Numbered from the stretch's first letter, positions 6,983-16,976 are shown. The stretch is DNA of 64,000 nucleotides from Neoroseomonas terrae (GCF_018129025.1 NZ_JAAEDI010000027.1:22569-86568), one strand, 5' to 3'. Program-made: numbers and translations. The notes: a model not told the origin generated them from the sequence alone.

Positions 6983-9234
6983 ACCAAGGGCGTATGGCGG
7001 CCGGGACTCTGCGGCCAACGTGGCGGGCGACGTGGCTCGCTGCGGCGGCGGTCCTGGCGCTGCTGCCCGTGGGAATGGCGACTGCGCAGGATGTCGCGCA
7101 CAGCGTCGCGGCCGAGCCGTCGATCGGCGTGCGGGTCGGCAACCATCCCGGCTACGGCCGGGTCGTCTTCGACTGGCCGGTGCGCACCGACTATCAGGCG
7201 ATTGCCGCCGGGGATGCCCTGGTGCTGCGCTTCGCGTCGCCCGGACAGCCGCAGGTGAGCGGCACCGCCAGGCCGCGCAACGTCATGGCGCTGACGTCCG
7301 AGGGCGACGCGGTGCGCATCACCGTCCGCCCGGGCGCCCAGTTCCGGCATTTTCACCACGGCCCCAAGCTGGTCGTGGACATCCTGGACCCGGAGGCCCC
7401 GCTTGCCGCGGTGACCGCACCGCCGCCGCCCAGGCCCGCCCGTGCCGTTACGGCGGCCGGCGCTGAAGGCGCGGCGGGCGCCGGCGCGGCGACGACGGAG
7501 GCCGTGCTTGCCGACCTCGCCTCGGCGACGCGGATTGCGGTGCCGGAACGCCCGGCAGCGCGTGGCGCCGTCCTGGCCAGCACCGCGCCGGGCGTCGAGG
7601 CCACGCGGCCGGTGGCGCTGACGCCGAATGTCCTGCCGACCGCGCCGGCCGCGTCGCCGGCGACCACCCAGATGACCCAGGCCCTGCCGCCCGTCGGCCC
7701 GCGCAGCACGCCGCCATTCGGCGCGCCGATGCCGACGCCCGGACTGGCCATGATGCCGCAGGCCCTTCCGGTGCAGGCGCAGGGCGTCCCGGTTCAGGTG
7801 CCTGGCGCACCGCAGATGGTGACGCCCATGCCGGGCGCCACGATGACCCGGCCGCTCGTGCTGGAGCAGGGGTCCGGCCGTCTTGTCGAATTGCCCGCCC
7901 CGGCGCTGACCGTGCTGGTCGCGGACCCGCGCATCGCGCGCGTGCAGCCGGCCTCGCCGACCAGCCTGTTCGTCATGGGCGTGAATGCCGGCCGGACGAA
8001 TTTGATCGCGACGCGGGAGGATGGCTCGCTGGTTGCCGAGTTCGACATCACCGTGACGAGCAGCGGCGCGACGGGCCCGGCCCAGGCGGCACCGGTCGCG
8101 GCGGCACCGACCGTCTCGGCCGGGCAGATCCAGAGCATGATCCGCCGCATGGTGCGCGGCGGGCAGAATGTCCGCGTCTCCGTGGCTGGGCGCACGGGCG
8201 CGATCCAGCTTTCCGGCATGGTGCCCTCGGCGGCCGACGCGCAGCGCGCGGAAGCCATCGCCAAGTCGCTGGGTGGCGAAGCGCGCGAGGTGATCAACGA
8301 TCTCACCCTGCTGTCCGGCATCCAGGTGAACCTGCGGGTGCGGGTCGTCGAAGTTTCGCGTGAGGTGACGCGCGACCTCGGCTTCAACTGGCTTGGTGTC
8401 TTTGCCGGCGGCAACTGGCAGCTTGGCATCCGGACGGGAAGCATCATCGGCAGTGCGATCGGCGCCGGCCCGGGTGGCGTGCTCGGCGGGCTGATCGGCG
8501 GCGCCGGCACCGGCACCGGCGGCACCTATGGCATGCGCTATTCGAGCGGCGGCTGGGACATCAACGGACTGATCGATGCACTCGCCCAGGACCGGCTGGT
8601 CACGATCCTCGCCGAGCCGAACCTGACGGCACAGTCGGGCGAGGTGGCGTCCTTCCTCGCCGGTGGCGAGTTTCCGGTGCCCGCGGCGGCGGCGAACAAC
8701 AGCGCGACGCTGTCGGTCGAATACAAGCCTTACGGCGTCAGCCTGGCCTTCGTGCCGACGGTGCTCTCGCCCGAACGCTTGAACATGCGCGTGCGACCCG
8801 AGGTCAGCGAGTTGAGTGAGACCGGGTCGATCTCCTTCCCGGTTGCCGGCGGTGTCGTCAGCATTCCCGGCCTGACGGTGCGCCGGGCGGAGACGACCGT
8901 CGAACTCGGCAGCGGGCAGAGTTTCGCGATCGCCGGGCTGCTGAGCCGCAACGCCTCGATCAACAACAGCGGTGTCAGTGGCCTCGGTGATATTCCGGTG
9001 CTCGGCGCGCTGTTCCGCTCCGACCGGTATCGCCGGAACGAGACGGAGCTGGTGATCATCATCACGCCCTATCTCGTCCGGCCGACCTCCGATCCGACGG
9101 CGCTCGCCACGCCGCTCGACACCTTCCGCCCGGCGACCGACCTCGAGCGCGTGCTGCTGCGGCGGCAGACCGGCTCCGGCGCGCCCTACCGCCAGATCCG
9201 CCCGCCGGCGGCGGCCGGCTTCATCGTGGAGTGA
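6979..9234 (+). CDS. cpaC: Tad pilus secretin CpaC/RcpA
   Basis: This is the outer-membrane secretin channel of the Tad pilus. The 751-residue protein is longer than typical CpaC (around 500 to 600). After a signal peptide there is an AMIN-like domain at about 47-145 (GYGRVVFDWP, LVVDILDPEAP), which is usual in type IV pilus PilQ rather than CpaC. A Pro/Ala-rich linker follows, then the pilus-assembly N-domain at about 290-360 and a BON-like segment at about 390-435. The secretin core runs from about 450 to 720 and ends in ETELVIIITPYLVRP. The secretin and BON parts are family-standard; the AMIN-like module is the odd addition. Confidence 0.93.
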   Translation: MNQGRMAAGTLRPTWRATWLAAAAVLALLPVGMATAQDVAHSVAAEPSIGVRVGNHPGYGRVVFDWPVRTDYQAIAAGDALVLRFASPGQPQVSGTARPRNVMALTSEGDAVRITVRPGAQFRHFHHGPKLVVDILDPEAPLAAVTAPPPPRPARAVTAAGAEGAAGAGAATTEAVLADLASATRIAVPERPAARGAVLASTAPGVEATRPVALTPNVLPTAPAASPATTQMTQALPPVGPRSTPPFGAPMPTPGLAMMPQALPVQAQGVPVQVPGAPQMVTPMPGATMTRPLVLEQGSGRLVELPAPALTVLVADPRIARVQPASPTSLFVMGVNAGRTNLIATREDGSLVAEFDITVTSSGATGPAQAAPVAAAPTVSAGQIQSMIRRMVRGGQNVRVSVAGRTGAIQLSGMVPSAADAQRAEAIAKSLGGEAREVINDLTLLSGIQVNLRVRVVEVSREVTRDLGFNWLGVFAGGNWQLGIRTGSIIGSAIGAGPGGVLGGLIGGAGTGTGGTYGMRYSSGGWDINGLIDALAQDRLVTILAEPNLTAQSGEVASFLAGGEFPVPAAAANNSATLSVEYKPYGVSLAFVPTVLSPERLNMRVRPEVSELSETGSISFPVAGGVVSIPGLTVRRAETTVELGSGQSFAIAGLLSRNASINNSGVSGLGDIPVLGALFRSDRYRRNETELVIIITPYLVRPTSDPTALATPLDTFRPATDLERVLLRRQTGSGAPYRQIRPPAAAGFIVE

Positions 9235-9239
9235 GCGTC

Positions 9240-9590
9240 ATGGCCCTGCGATACGCACCCGTCGCGACGCTCGCCCTGGCGCTCGGCCTCGGCGCCTGCG
9301 CCCCGGACACCTATTTCCCGCCGACCGATTTCGAGCGGGCCGGCACCTGGCAGGCGGAGGGGATCAACGACCGCAACCTCCGGGCCATGGTGGCGGATCC
9401 TTCCAATCTGACGCGCGGCGTCGGTGCCGCGACGGATCGCGGCGCGATGGGCGCCGCCGCGGCGCAGGCGCTGCAGGATGGCCGGCGGCCTGCGCTCCCA
9501 CGCACGACCCTCAGCGAGGTGGGCCAGGACAGCGGCGGCGGTGCGACGGGCGTCACGAGCGGCGGCCGCGGAGGTTCCGGTGGCAACTGA
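9240..9590 (+). CDS. short CpaD-like pilus lipoprotein
   Basis: This is a 116-residue lipoprotein with lipobox LGAC (Cys20). The segment INDRNLRAMVADPSNLTRG matches the conserved C-terminal part of CpaD (the NLAAMVANPADL-type block), and the gene sits where cpaD is found, between cpaC and cpaE. Most of the usual CpaD length (about 200 residues or more) is missing, and the tail is Gly/Ser-rich. I use the ATG preceded by GGAG eight bases upstream rather than the GTG that overlaps the cpaC stop. It is either a minimal CpaD or a decayed copy; the intact frame and coupling favour function. Confidence 0.7.
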   Translation: MALRYAPVATLALALGLGACAPDTYFPPTDFERAGTWQAEGINDRNLRAMVADPSNLTRGVGAATDRGAMGAAAAQALQDGRRPALPRTTLSEVGQDSGGGATGVTSGGRGGSGGN

Positions 9591-10812
9591 CCGCGGCGCC
9601 CTGCACGAGATGCCCGACGCGCAGCGTGGCGGCGCGATCATCTCCGCCGATCGCCCGTCGCTCATGGTCTTCGTGTCCGATGAAGCGACCGAGGCGGCGA
9701 TCCGCGGCGGCATTGGCGACATGCTGGGTGCTCAGCTCCGGCGGGGCACGGTGCGCACCGCGGCCAAGGCGCTGGAGAAGGAGGCGACCCCGCGCGTCCT
9801 GATCGTCGACATCACGGGCATCGAGGATCCCTTCGGCGCACTCGACGACCTTGCTTCGGTCTGCACGCCCGATGTCCGCGTGCTGGTGGTGGGCGAGCGG
9901 ACCGAGATCGCATTCTATCGCGACATCACGCGCAATGTCGGCGTGCATGAGTACCTGCACAAGCCGCTGACGCGCGACAACGTCGCCCGGCTGTTCGCCC
10001 CGCATGTGCAGGGCGGCGGCGATGGGATGCAGGATCGCGGCGGGCAGGTGACGGTCGTCTGCGGCGTGCATGGCGGCGTGGGCGCGACGACGCTCGCCGT
10101 CAATCTCGCCTTGCAGCTCGAGGACGTGACGCGCGGCCATGTCGCGCTGCTGGACCTGCATCTCCGCGGCGGGGCGGCGGCGATGATGCTCGGCGCCCGG
10201 GTCACCTCCGGCCTGCGCGTGGCGCTCGAGGAACCGGAGCGCGTGGACAGCCTCTTCCTCGACCGCGTCGGCGTGCCGCTCGGCGAGCGGGTGAGGCTGA
10301 TCGCCGCCGAGGAGGCGATGGAGGCCGACGTCCGGCCGACCGAGGAAGGTGCCCGCCGCGTCGTCGAGATGCTGCGCCAGCGCTTCAACCATGTCGTCAT
10401 CGACCTGCCGATGCCGCCCGGCCCGATGGAGCGGCTGGTGTTGCAGCGGGCGCGGCATGTGGTGCTGGTGCTCGGGCCGGACGTCGCGAGCATCCGTGAC
10501 ACGGTCTCGATCAAGAAGCTCGTGACGATGACGGGTTCGGCGGGACGCGTGATCACCGTGCTGAACGGCATGGGCCGCAAGGGCTATCTGCCGGTGAAGC
10601 TGATCGCGGAAGGCATCGGGGCCATGCCCGACGTCGTCATTCCGGACCTGCCGCGCCAATTGCCGCGGGCGGCGAATCTCGGCCGGCCGGCGCTGCGCGA
10701 CAGCCCACCACTGCGCCGCGCCCTCGGCGCCCTGTCGCAGGAGATCGCGGCGGTTCGCTCGACCGAGCGGTCGCGCTCGCTCCTCGGCCGGCTGCTCAAG
10801 GGCAGGGGCTGA
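9580..10812 (+). CDS. cpaE: Tad pilus localisation ATPase-like protein CpaE/TadZ
   Basis: This 410-residue MinD/ParA-like protein places the Tad machine in the cell. It has an N-terminal receiver-like domain (about 25-130, with RVLIVDITG and DVRVLVVGERTE) and a C-terminal MinD-type domain. The Walker A region at about residue 165 reads GGVGATT, without the usual Lys residues, a known trait of many TadZ/CpaE proteins. The GTG start has GGAGG five bases upstream and lies inside the end of the preceding lipoprotein gene, implying coupling. An ATG ten codons on is the alternative. It is followed at once by cpaF. Confidence 0.92.
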   Translation: MATDRGALHEMPDAQRGGAIISADRPSLMVFVSDEATEAAIRGGIGDMLGAQLRRGTVRTAAKALEKEATPRVLIVDITGIEDPFGALDDLASVCTPDVRVLVVGERTEIAFYRDITRNVGVHEYLHKPLTRDNVARLFAPHVQGGGDGMQDRGGQVTVVCGVHGGVGATTLAVNLALQLEDVTRGHVALLDLHLRGGAAAMMLGARVTSGLRVALEEPERVDSLFLDRVGVPLGERVRLIAAEEAMEADVRPTEEGARRVVEMLRQRFNHVVIDLPMPPGPMERLVLQRARHVVLVLGPDVASIRDTVSIKKLVTMTGSAGRVITVLNGMGRKGYLPVKLIAEGIGAMPDVVIPDLPRQLPRAANLGRPALRDSPPLRRALGALSQEIAAVRSTERSRSLLGRLLKGRG

Positions 10813-10814
10813 CA

Positions 10815-12182
10815 ATGCGCGTGTTCGGGCGGCGCAGCGAGGGCGCCAACCACCTCCCGGTGCCGATCTCCAACAATACGGAGATCCACTCGGTCAACAT
10901 CAGCGCCGCCGACCTGGCGCTGTCGGACAGCGCCGAGCTCGCCCGGCTGCGCACGCTGGTGATGGAGCGAATCGACCCGGTGGTCGCCGGCGAGCTGCCG
11001 CCGGCCGCGCTGCGCCAGCAGCTCGATGCGCTGGTCCATGAGCTCGCCAGCCGCGAGCGCATGGAGATCTCGGCACGCGACCAGTCGCGCATCGCCGAGG
11101 AGATCGCGCGCGACATGGTGGGCTACGGCCCGCTGGAGCCGCTGCTCGCTGATGACAGCATCAACGACATCATGGTGAACGGCGCCGAGAACGTCTTCGT
11201 CGAGGTGCGCGGCAAGCTCATTAGGACCAATGTGCGGTTCCGTTCGAACAGCCAGGTGGCGGCCATCGCGCAGAAGATCGCGGCGACGGTCGGCCGGCGC
11301 GTCGATGAATCGAGCCCGCTCTGCGATGCCCGCCTGCTCGACGGGTCGCGCGTCAACATCGTCTTCCCGCCGCTGGCGCTCGACGGGCCCTGCATCTCGA
11401 TCCGCAAGTTCGCCCGGCGGCGCTACGATTTGGGCTCGCTCGCGACAAACGGTTCGATGTCCTCCCAGGTGCAGCGCATCCTCGAGATCGCGTCGCGCTG
11501 CCGGCTGAACGTCGTCATCTCCGGCGGCACGGGGTCCGGCAAGACCACCATGCTGAACGCCATGTCGCGGCTGATCGACCATGGCGAGCGCATTGTCACC
11601 ATCGAGGACGCTGCGGAACTGCAGCTGCAGCAGCCCCATGTCGTGCGGCTGGAAACCCGCCACGCCAACCTCGAAGGCCGCGGCGAGGTCACCGCCCGCG
11701 ACCTGGTGCGCAATGCGCTGCGCATGCGCCCCGACCGCATCATCGTCGGCGAGGTCCGCGGTGCCGAGGCCTTCGACATGCTGCAGGCGATGAACACCGG
11801 CCATGACGGGTCGTTCTGCACCGTCCACGCCAACACCGCCCGCGACGCGCTGACCCGCATCGAGAACATGGTGATGATGGGGCAGTCGACGCTGCCGTCC
11901 CGCGCCATTCGCACACAGATCGCCGCCGCGGTGGACCTGATCGTCCAGATCGAGCGCATGCGCGATGGCGGGCGCCGCGTCTCCCAGGTTGCCGAGATCT
12001 GCGGCCAGGAAGGCGAAGTCATCACGATGAACGACATCTTCACCTTCCAATATGAAGGCGAGAACGCCGACGGGCGCCTGCGCGGTACCTGGGTATCGCC
12101 GGGCATGCGGCCGGCCTTCGTCGATCGCCTCAATTATTTCGGCATGCTCGATTCCTGGATGCGGGCGCTCCAGGAAGCCTGA
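10815..12182 (+). CDS. cpaF: Tad pilus assembly ATPase CpaF/TadA
   Basis: This is the hexameric secretion ATPase that powers Flp pilus assembly at the cytoplasmic face. The 455-residue protein shows GGTGSGKTT (Walker A) near residue 236, [11 protein letters not shown] (Asp box), [25 protein letters not shown] (Walker B region and beyond; motif within about 308-332) and HANTARDAL (His box). The length is typical. It begins 2 nt after the cpaE stop and is followed 2 nt later by tadB. Confidence 0.97.
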   Translation: MRVFGRRSEGANHLPVPISNNTEIHSVNISAADLALSDSAELARLRTLVMERIDPVVAGELPPAALRQQLDALVHELASRERMEISARDQSRIAEEIARDMVGYGPLEPLLADDSINDIMVNGAENVFVEVRGKLIRTNVRFRSNSQVAAIAQKIAATVGRRVDESSPLCDARLLDGSRVNIVFPPLALDGPCISIRKFARRRYDLGSLATNGSMSSQVQRILEIASRCRLNVVISGGTGSGKTTMLNAMSRLIDHGERIVTIEDAAELQLQQPHVVRLETRHANLEGRGEVTARDLVRNALRMRPDRIIVGEVRGAEAFDMLQAMNTGHDGSFCTVHANTARDALTRIENMVMMGQSTLPSRAIRTQIAAAVDLIVQIERMRDGGRRVSQVAEICGQEGEVITMNDIFTFQYEGENADGRLRGTWVSPGMRPAFVDRLNYFGMLDSWMRALQEA

Positions 12183-12184
12183 TC

Positions 12185-13144
12185 GTGGAACGCTCCTATC
12201 TCCTCGCCATCGGCGCGTTGCTGACCGTCGCGCTGGTGACGGGACTGGTAACGCTGGCGAAGTCCGGCCAGGCGCGACGGATGAAGGAAAGGGTAGCGAA
12301 TGCCGGCGCCCACGCTCTGCGGGAGGTGGACACCGGCGGCCTGCCCAGCATTCGCCTGCAGAGCGCGAACCGCCGCCCGCTGCTCGAGCGTTTCCTGCGC
12401 TTCCTGCGCTTCAATCCGGATACGCCGCAGGAGCAGAAGATCCCGTGGTGGGCCACGATCGTCATCGGTGTGCTCCTGGGCGTCGTCGCCGGGTACTATC
12501 TGCGATACGTGACTGGTGTGTACCCGGCAATCGCAGCCGGGTGTGCGATTGCCTTGTTCGCCGTGCGCGGCCTCTTTGCCTGGCAGCACAACAGTTACAT
12601 CGACGCGATCTTCCAGCAGATTCCGGATGCGATCGGCATGATGGTACGTGCCATCCGCGCCGGCCTTCCGGTCGGGGAGGCGATGCGCAGCGTGGCCGTG
12701 GAACTGCCCAACCCGCTGCGTGACGAGTTCGCGCGCATGCTTGGTGATGTCGCCATCGGCCGCCCGGTGGACCAGGCCCTGATGCGACTGCACGACCGGA
12801 CGGATCTGCCGGAATTCTCCTTCCTGGCGGTGGTGTTCGGGCTCCAGACCCAGACCGGCGGCAACCTTGCCGAGACGCTCGAGAACCTTGCCGACCTCGT
12901 GCGCAAGCGCGTCGCCCTGGCGAAGCGCGCCAAGGCGCTGGCCGCCGAAGCCCGCATGCAGGCCGGCATCCTGATGGCGCTGCCCTATATCGCCGCCTTG
13001 GCGATGTCGCAGATCCAGCCCTTCTACATCGACAATTTCTTCCGCAATCCGACGGGCCAGAAGCTGGTCATGATCGGGCTCGGCTTCTCGGTCTTCGGCT
13101 ATCTGGTGATCCGCTGGATGATCAAGCGGGCGGGAGCGGACTGA
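12185..13144 (+). CDS. tadB: Tad pilus inner-membrane platform protein TadB
   Basis: This is a 319-residue T2SF/GspF-type polytopic protein forming the inner-membrane platform with TadC. It has an N-terminal helix, a pair of helices near residues 85-140, a central cytoplasmic T2SF domain (PDAIGMMVRAIRAGLPVGEAM; QTQTGGNLAETLENL) and C-terminal helices. It uses a GTG start right after cpaF. The order cpaF-tadB-tadC-tadD is the standard tad arrangement. Confidence 0.94.
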   Translation: MERSYLLAIGALLTVALVTGLVTLAKSGQARRMKERVANAGAHALREVDTGGLPSIRLQSANRRPLLERFLRFLRFNPDTPQEQKIPWWATIVIGVLLGVVAGYYLRYVTGVYPAIAAGCAIALFAVRGLFAWQHNSYIDAIFQQIPDAIGMMVRAIRAGLPVGEAMRSVAVELPNPLRDEFARMLGDVAIGRPVDQALMRLHDRTDLPEFSFLAVVFGLQTQTGGNLAETLENLADLVRKRVALAKRAKALAAEARMQAGILMALPYIAALAMSQIQPFYIDNFFRNPTGQKLVMIGLGFSVFGYLVIRWMIKRAGAD

Positions 13145-13147
13145 GCC

Positions 13148-14110
13148 ATGCTCGACCAGTTCCTCGACGGCGGCGTCGCGCCATTCCTGGTTGCCGGCGC
13201 TGCCGTCTGCCTCGCCATCCTCGCCGCCGTCCTGCTGGCCCGTGGTGCCGAGGACAAGGACATGGCAAGCCGCGTCGACGGCGTGGTGAACTCCGCGGGG
13301 TTCGACGCCACGGCGACGATGACGAGTACTGGCGTGGCGGCGGCCGCGCCGTTCCGGCGTCTCGGGGAGCGGCTCCGCAACACGACGCTGGTCTCCGACA
13401 AGGATGTCGCAGATTTCCAGATCGCGATTGCCGCCGCCGGGCTCAACCCGCGTGCTGCCGTGCCGACTTTCATCGGCGTGAAGGCGGTGCTGATGATCGG
13501 CCTGCCGGTCTGCGGGTTTCTCTACGCGTATCTCAGCGGCTTCGACATCCCGCGAACGGCCATGATGACCTTCGGCGGCATTGTCGTCGGCGTGTTCGGG
13601 CCGAACCTGTTCCTCTCCTATCTCAAGCGCAAGCATGAGGAGAAGCTGCGCAAGGGCCTGCCGGACGCGCTGGACCTGCTGGTCGTCACCGCCGAGGCCG
13701 GCCTTGGGATCGAGACCGCGCTCGACCGCGTGGCGCGGGAGATCGAGCCGAACAACCGTCCGCTCGCCATCTCCTTCCTCGTCCTGGTGCAGGAACTGCG
13801 CATGCTGCCGGACCGGCGCCAGGCGCTGGAGCGCTTCGCCGAACGCTCGAACTTCGAGGGCTTCAAGCGACTCGGCGGCACGCTGTCGCAGACGCTGAAA
13901 TACGGCACGCCGCTCGCGCAGGCGCTGCGCGTCCTCGCCGCCGAGATGCGGCAGGACCGCATGCTGCGGATCGAGGAGAAGGCCATCCGCCTTCCTGCGC
14001 TGCTGGTGATTCCATTGATCCTGTTCATCATGCCGGCGGTCTTCATTGCCCTTGTCGGGCCGTCCGTGCTGGAACTCGGCAAGGGTCTGTTCTCGGGGAT
14101 GAGGCAATGA
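13148..14110 (+). CDS. tadC: Tad pilus inner-membrane platform protein TadC
   Basis: TadC is the second T2SF-domain platform protein (320 residues). The T2SF motif reads PDALDLLVVTAEAGLGIETAL near residue 175, with hydrophobic helices at the N-terminus, at about residues 110-155 and at the C-terminus (LLVIPLILFIMPAVFIAL). It starts 3 nt after tadB, and its stop overlaps the tadD start as ATGA. Confidence 0.94.
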   Translation: MLDQFLDGGVAPFLVAGAAVCLAILAAVLLARGAEDKDMASRVDGVVNSAGFDATATMTSTGVAAAAPFRRLGERLRNTTLVSDKDVADFQIAIAAAGLNPRAAVPTFIGVKAVLMIGLPVCGFLYAYLSGFDIPRTAMMTFGGIVVGVFGPNLFLSYLKRKHEEKLRKGLPDALDLLVVTAEAGLGIETALDRVAREIEPNNRPLAISFLVLVQELRMLPDRRQALERFAERSNFEGFKRLGGTLSQTLKYGTPLAQALRVLAAEMRQDRMLRIEEKAIRLPALLVIPLILFIMPAVFIALVGPSVLELGKGLFSGMRQ

Positions 14111-14865
14111 CGAGTCGCCTGATCATTGCTGGCCTGTCGGCACTGTTGCTCTCGGGATGCGCGACGGATGGGGTTCGTGAACCCGATGCCGCGTCGCGCA
14201 TGCGCGTTGCCGCGGTCGCCGAATCGCACGGCCAGATGGACGTCGCCCTGTCGATGTACGGCGCCGCCGCGGCGCAGGAGCCGGACAATGCCCAGGCGCA
14301 GATGCGGCTTGCCGGCGCGCTGACGCGGGCCGGCAACCATGCGCAGGCCGAGCAGGTTCTCGCCGCTGCCGTACAGCGCCGGCCGCATGAACGGGCGATG
14401 GTCGTGCAGCTTGCGCGGCTGCGCCTGCGCAGCGGCCAGGCGGGAGAGGCGCTGACGTTGTTCGACCGCGTGCTCGCCGGCGATTCGCGTAGCGTCGAGG
14501 CGCTGGACGGCCGTGGCGTCGCCCTCGACCTGATGGGCCGTCATCCCGAAGCGCAGGAATCCTATCGCCGCGCCCAGGTGCTGGCGCCGAACTCGGTTTC
14601 GGTCGCCAACAACCTCGGCCTCTCGCTGCTGCTGGACAACCGGCCCGACGAGGCGCGGGCGGTGCTGGAACCGCTGGCGCGCCGGCCCGATGCGACCGAG
14701 CGCGTGACGGCGAATTACGGGATCGCTCTGGCCGCAACGGGCGATGTCGTGGCTGCGCGCACCGTGCTGGGCGAGGCAGGCGGCGACGTGGCCGCGCTCG
14801 GTGAGGCCTTCCGCGGCGGCAACCGTCAGATCATCGAGGTCACGCCGAGCGACCGCCGTAGCTGA
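14107..14865 (+). CDS. tadD: TPR lipoprotein TadD
   Basis: This is a 252-residue lipoprotein (lipobox LSGC, Cys18) with several tetratricopeptide-like helices from about residue 35 to 225 (for example ALDLMGRHPEAQESYRRAQVL and SVSVANNLGLSLLL). TadD proteins are pilotin-like factors needed for the Tad secretin and pilus assembly. It closes the tad operon in this window; no tadE, tadF or tadG follows. Confidence 0.87.
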   Translation: MTSRLIIAGLSALLLSGCATDGVREPDAASRMRVAAVAESHGQMDVALSMYGAAAAQEPDNAQAQMRLAGALTRAGNHAQAEQVLAAAVQRRPHERAMVVQLARLRLRSGQAGEALTLFDRVLAGDSRSVEALDGRGVALDLMGRHPEAQESYRRAQVLAPNSVSVANNLGLSLLLDNRPDEARAVLEPLARRPDATERVTANYGIALAATGDVVAARTVLGEAGGDVAALGEAFRGGNRQIIEVTPSDRRS

Positions 14866-14874
14866 TCTCGCTTC

Positions 14875-16056
14875 GTGTCATTGCCGAAGGGCGGCTGGCC
14901 CGGCTGGGTCAACGGGCGCAGCGTCCTCGTCATCGGCGCGGGCGTGGTCGCGATCTACGGGCTGCTCCTGCTGACGGGGACGGTGATCCGCAGTACGGGG
15001 CCGATGCCGGCGGACATGCTGGCCTTTGTTGCCGCTGCGCGTGTCGCGGCAGCCGGGCAGGCTGCCACGGCCTATGACTGGGATGCCTTCGCGCAGGCGC
15101 AGGCCGCGGTCCTCGGCGCGGAGGCGGACGCGATCGGCGGAGCCCTCGGCTGGCTGAACCCGCCGCATTTCTTCTTCGCCGTCCTTCCCTTGGCGCCTTT
15201 GAGCTACGGTTGGGCTTGGCTGCTCTGGGTGCTGGCGACCGCGCTTCTGCTTGCCCTCGCCGCCTGGTCCGTCGTGCCGCGCGGCGCCGCCGTGGTAGCG
15301 GTGCTCGCCGCGCCCTCGACGCTGCTGACCACGTCCGTCGGTCAGAACGGGCTCCTTGTTGCGGCGCTGTTTGCCTGGACGTTCGCGCTGCTCGACCGGC
15401 GGCCGGCGCTCGCCGGGTTGGCGCTTGGGCTGCTGACCATCAAGCCCCAATTCGGCCTGCTGCTGCCGCTGCTGCTGGCGCTGACCGGCCGCTGGCGCGT
15501 CTTCGGTGTCGCGGCGGGGGTGGCGCTGGCAGCGATGGGTCTCTCCTGGGCAGCCTTCGGCACGGGGACCTGGCTGGCATTCGTGCCGTCCCTGACCGGC
15601 AACGCCGATCGCATGCTGGGCGGGGAGGTCTCGCCGCGGATCCAATCGGTCTACGCCGTCCTGGCGCGGCTGACGGGCCCCGGGGTGGTGGCGGCTGCGG
15701 GCCATGCGGTCGTGGCGGCTGTCGCGGCGGCCATCGTGCTGCGACTCTGGCTGCGCCGTCCGGAAGGGCCGGAGGAAGCCCGTGCGGCGGCGGCCATCGC
15801 CGCCAGCTACCTGCTGACGCCCTATGTCTGGGGTTACGACACGCCGGCAACCGCGATCGCAGCGCTGTTCCTCGCCCGGGCGGCGCTACGCGACGGCTGG
15901 CTGCCGGGGGAGAAGGCGCTGCTGCTTCTGGCTTGCTTGGCCCCGGCGGTGCTGATCCTGATGCAGCGCCCCTTTGTCATGCCGCTGGCCTGGATGCTGC
16001 TGCTGGCGCTGGCGTGGCGGCGGGACGCCGCATGGCGATGCAGGGCGGTGGGTTAG
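14875..16056 (+). CDS. GT87 (DUF2029)-type membrane glycosyltransferase
   Basis: This polytopic 393-residue protein has about ten hydrophobic helices and the look of the GT87/DUF2029 family of polyprenyl-phosphate-sugar mannosyltransferases. Supporting segments are the early loop with YDWDAFAQAQ, then WLNPPHFFF, and GLLTIKPQFGLLLPLLLAL (the KPQ motif typical of the family). It starts with GTG 9 nt after tadD and may be read with the tad operon. It could modify a pilus component or an envelope glycan, but that is inference. Its end overlaps by 4 nt the end of the convergent lytic transglycosylase gene. Confidence 0.78.
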   Translation: MSLPKGGWPGWVNGRSVLVIGAGVVAIYGLLLLTGTVIRSTGPMPADMLAFVAAARVAAAGQAATAYDWDAFAQAQAAVLGAEADAIGGALGWLNPPHFFFAVLPLAPLSYGWAWLLWVLATALLLALAAWSVVPRGAAVVAVLAAPSTLLTTSVGQNGLLVAALFAWTFALLDRRPALAGLALGLLTIKPQFGLLLPLLLALTGRWRVFGVAAGVALAAMGLSWAAFGTGTWLAFVPSLTGNADRMLGGEVSPRIQSVYAVLARLTGPGVVAAAGHAVVAAVAAAIVLRLWLRRPEGPEEARAAAAIAASYLLTPYVWGYDTPATAIAALFLARAALRDGWLPGEKALLLLACLAPAVLILMQRPFVMPLAWMLLLALAWRRDAAWRCRAVG

Positions 16057-16976
16057 CCCGGTGTCGCCCGGCTGGAGGTTCGCAGGCACATCACCCGCGG
16101 CCGCACGGGAGCCGCCGCCTGCCGGCCCCGCAGCCGCAACTCGACGGAGGGCACCGCCACGACGGGCCGCAGAGACGGCGCCTGCGACCCCACCAGCAGC
16201 ACCGCCCCACGACCTGAAGCGCAGAGCCCCGCCATCGCCGGCCCCGGAAGCGGGATGACGCCCGGCGCGGGCCCTGGCGAGAAGCCCCGGCCGGTCAGCG
16301 CCGCCGTCACGCGCATGTGGTAGATCGTCGCCCGCTCCGGCGTCGAGGAATGGTACTGCCCGGTCGCCGTCGCCCAATCGCCCGTGCGGGCGAACAGCGA
16401 CTTCAGGAAGCGCACCGCGTAGCGGACATTGGTCTCCGGATCGAAGCCCGCATCGACGCTGGGGAAGGCATCCGGGTGGTGCAGCAGGTTGATCTGCATG
16501 CAGCCGATGTCGATCGAGCGCGTGCCGGCGGCGATGCGAGCCTGCACTTCGGCCACCGCCTCGGCGCGGCTGGCCATGTAGCGGCCTTCGCCTGCAGCAT
16601 TGAAGGACCACGGCCAGGACTGGACGCCCCCACCCGGTGACCGGCGCCCGGTTTCGACGCGCGCGATGGCGGCGAGCAGCCCGGCCGGAAGGCCCGACCC
16701 CTGATCCGCCGCGGCGATGGCGCGCCCGCAAGCGTCCCACGGGTCGTTGGATGCCACCACGGCGGCCGGCGCCGGCGCCGGGGTCGTTGTCGCACGTCGC
16801 GCGGCGGTCTGCTGGCGGGGCTGCGCCGCCGGGCGCGCAGCGGCGGGCCGGCGGGCCTCGCTTCCACGCTGGTCGGTATTGGCACGGGACGGCGTCGAGG
16901 AGAGGGCCGCGCAGACGGCGGCGAAGGGCAGGATCAGGCCGAGCAGCCTCGAGGCGCGGGGTCCGGGCTTCTGCAT
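16053..16976 (-). CDS. lytic transglycosylase-like (SLT domain) protein
   Basis: This 307-residue exported protein has a signal peptide (LLGLILPFAAVCAAL), a low-complexity Ala/Arg/Pro segment and then an SLT lysozyme-like domain at about residues 75-220. The motifs AIARVETGRRS (catalytic Glu), IDIGCMQINLLHHP (G-x-MQI block) and YHSSTPER (in place of YNxG) are visible. A Pro/Val-rich tail of about 80 residues follows. Such enzymes cut peptidoglycan locally, often for envelope-spanning machines, and the tad locus next door is a plausible client (inference). Confidence 0.82.
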   Translation of the reverse strand: MQKPGPRASRLLGLILPFAAVCAALSSTPSRANTDQRGSEARRPAAARPAAQPRQQTAARRATTTPAPAPAAVVASNDPWDACGRAIAAADQGSGLPAGLLAAIARVETGRRSPGGGVQSWPWSFNAAGEGRYMASRAEAVAEVQARIAAGTRSIDIGCMQINLLHHPDAFPSVDAGFDPETNVRYAVRFLKSLFARTGDWATATGQYHSSTPERATIYHMRVTAALTGRGFSPGPAPGVIPLPGPAMAGLCASGRGAVLLVGSQAPSLRPVVAVPSVELRLRGRQAAAPVRPRVMCLRTSSRATPG

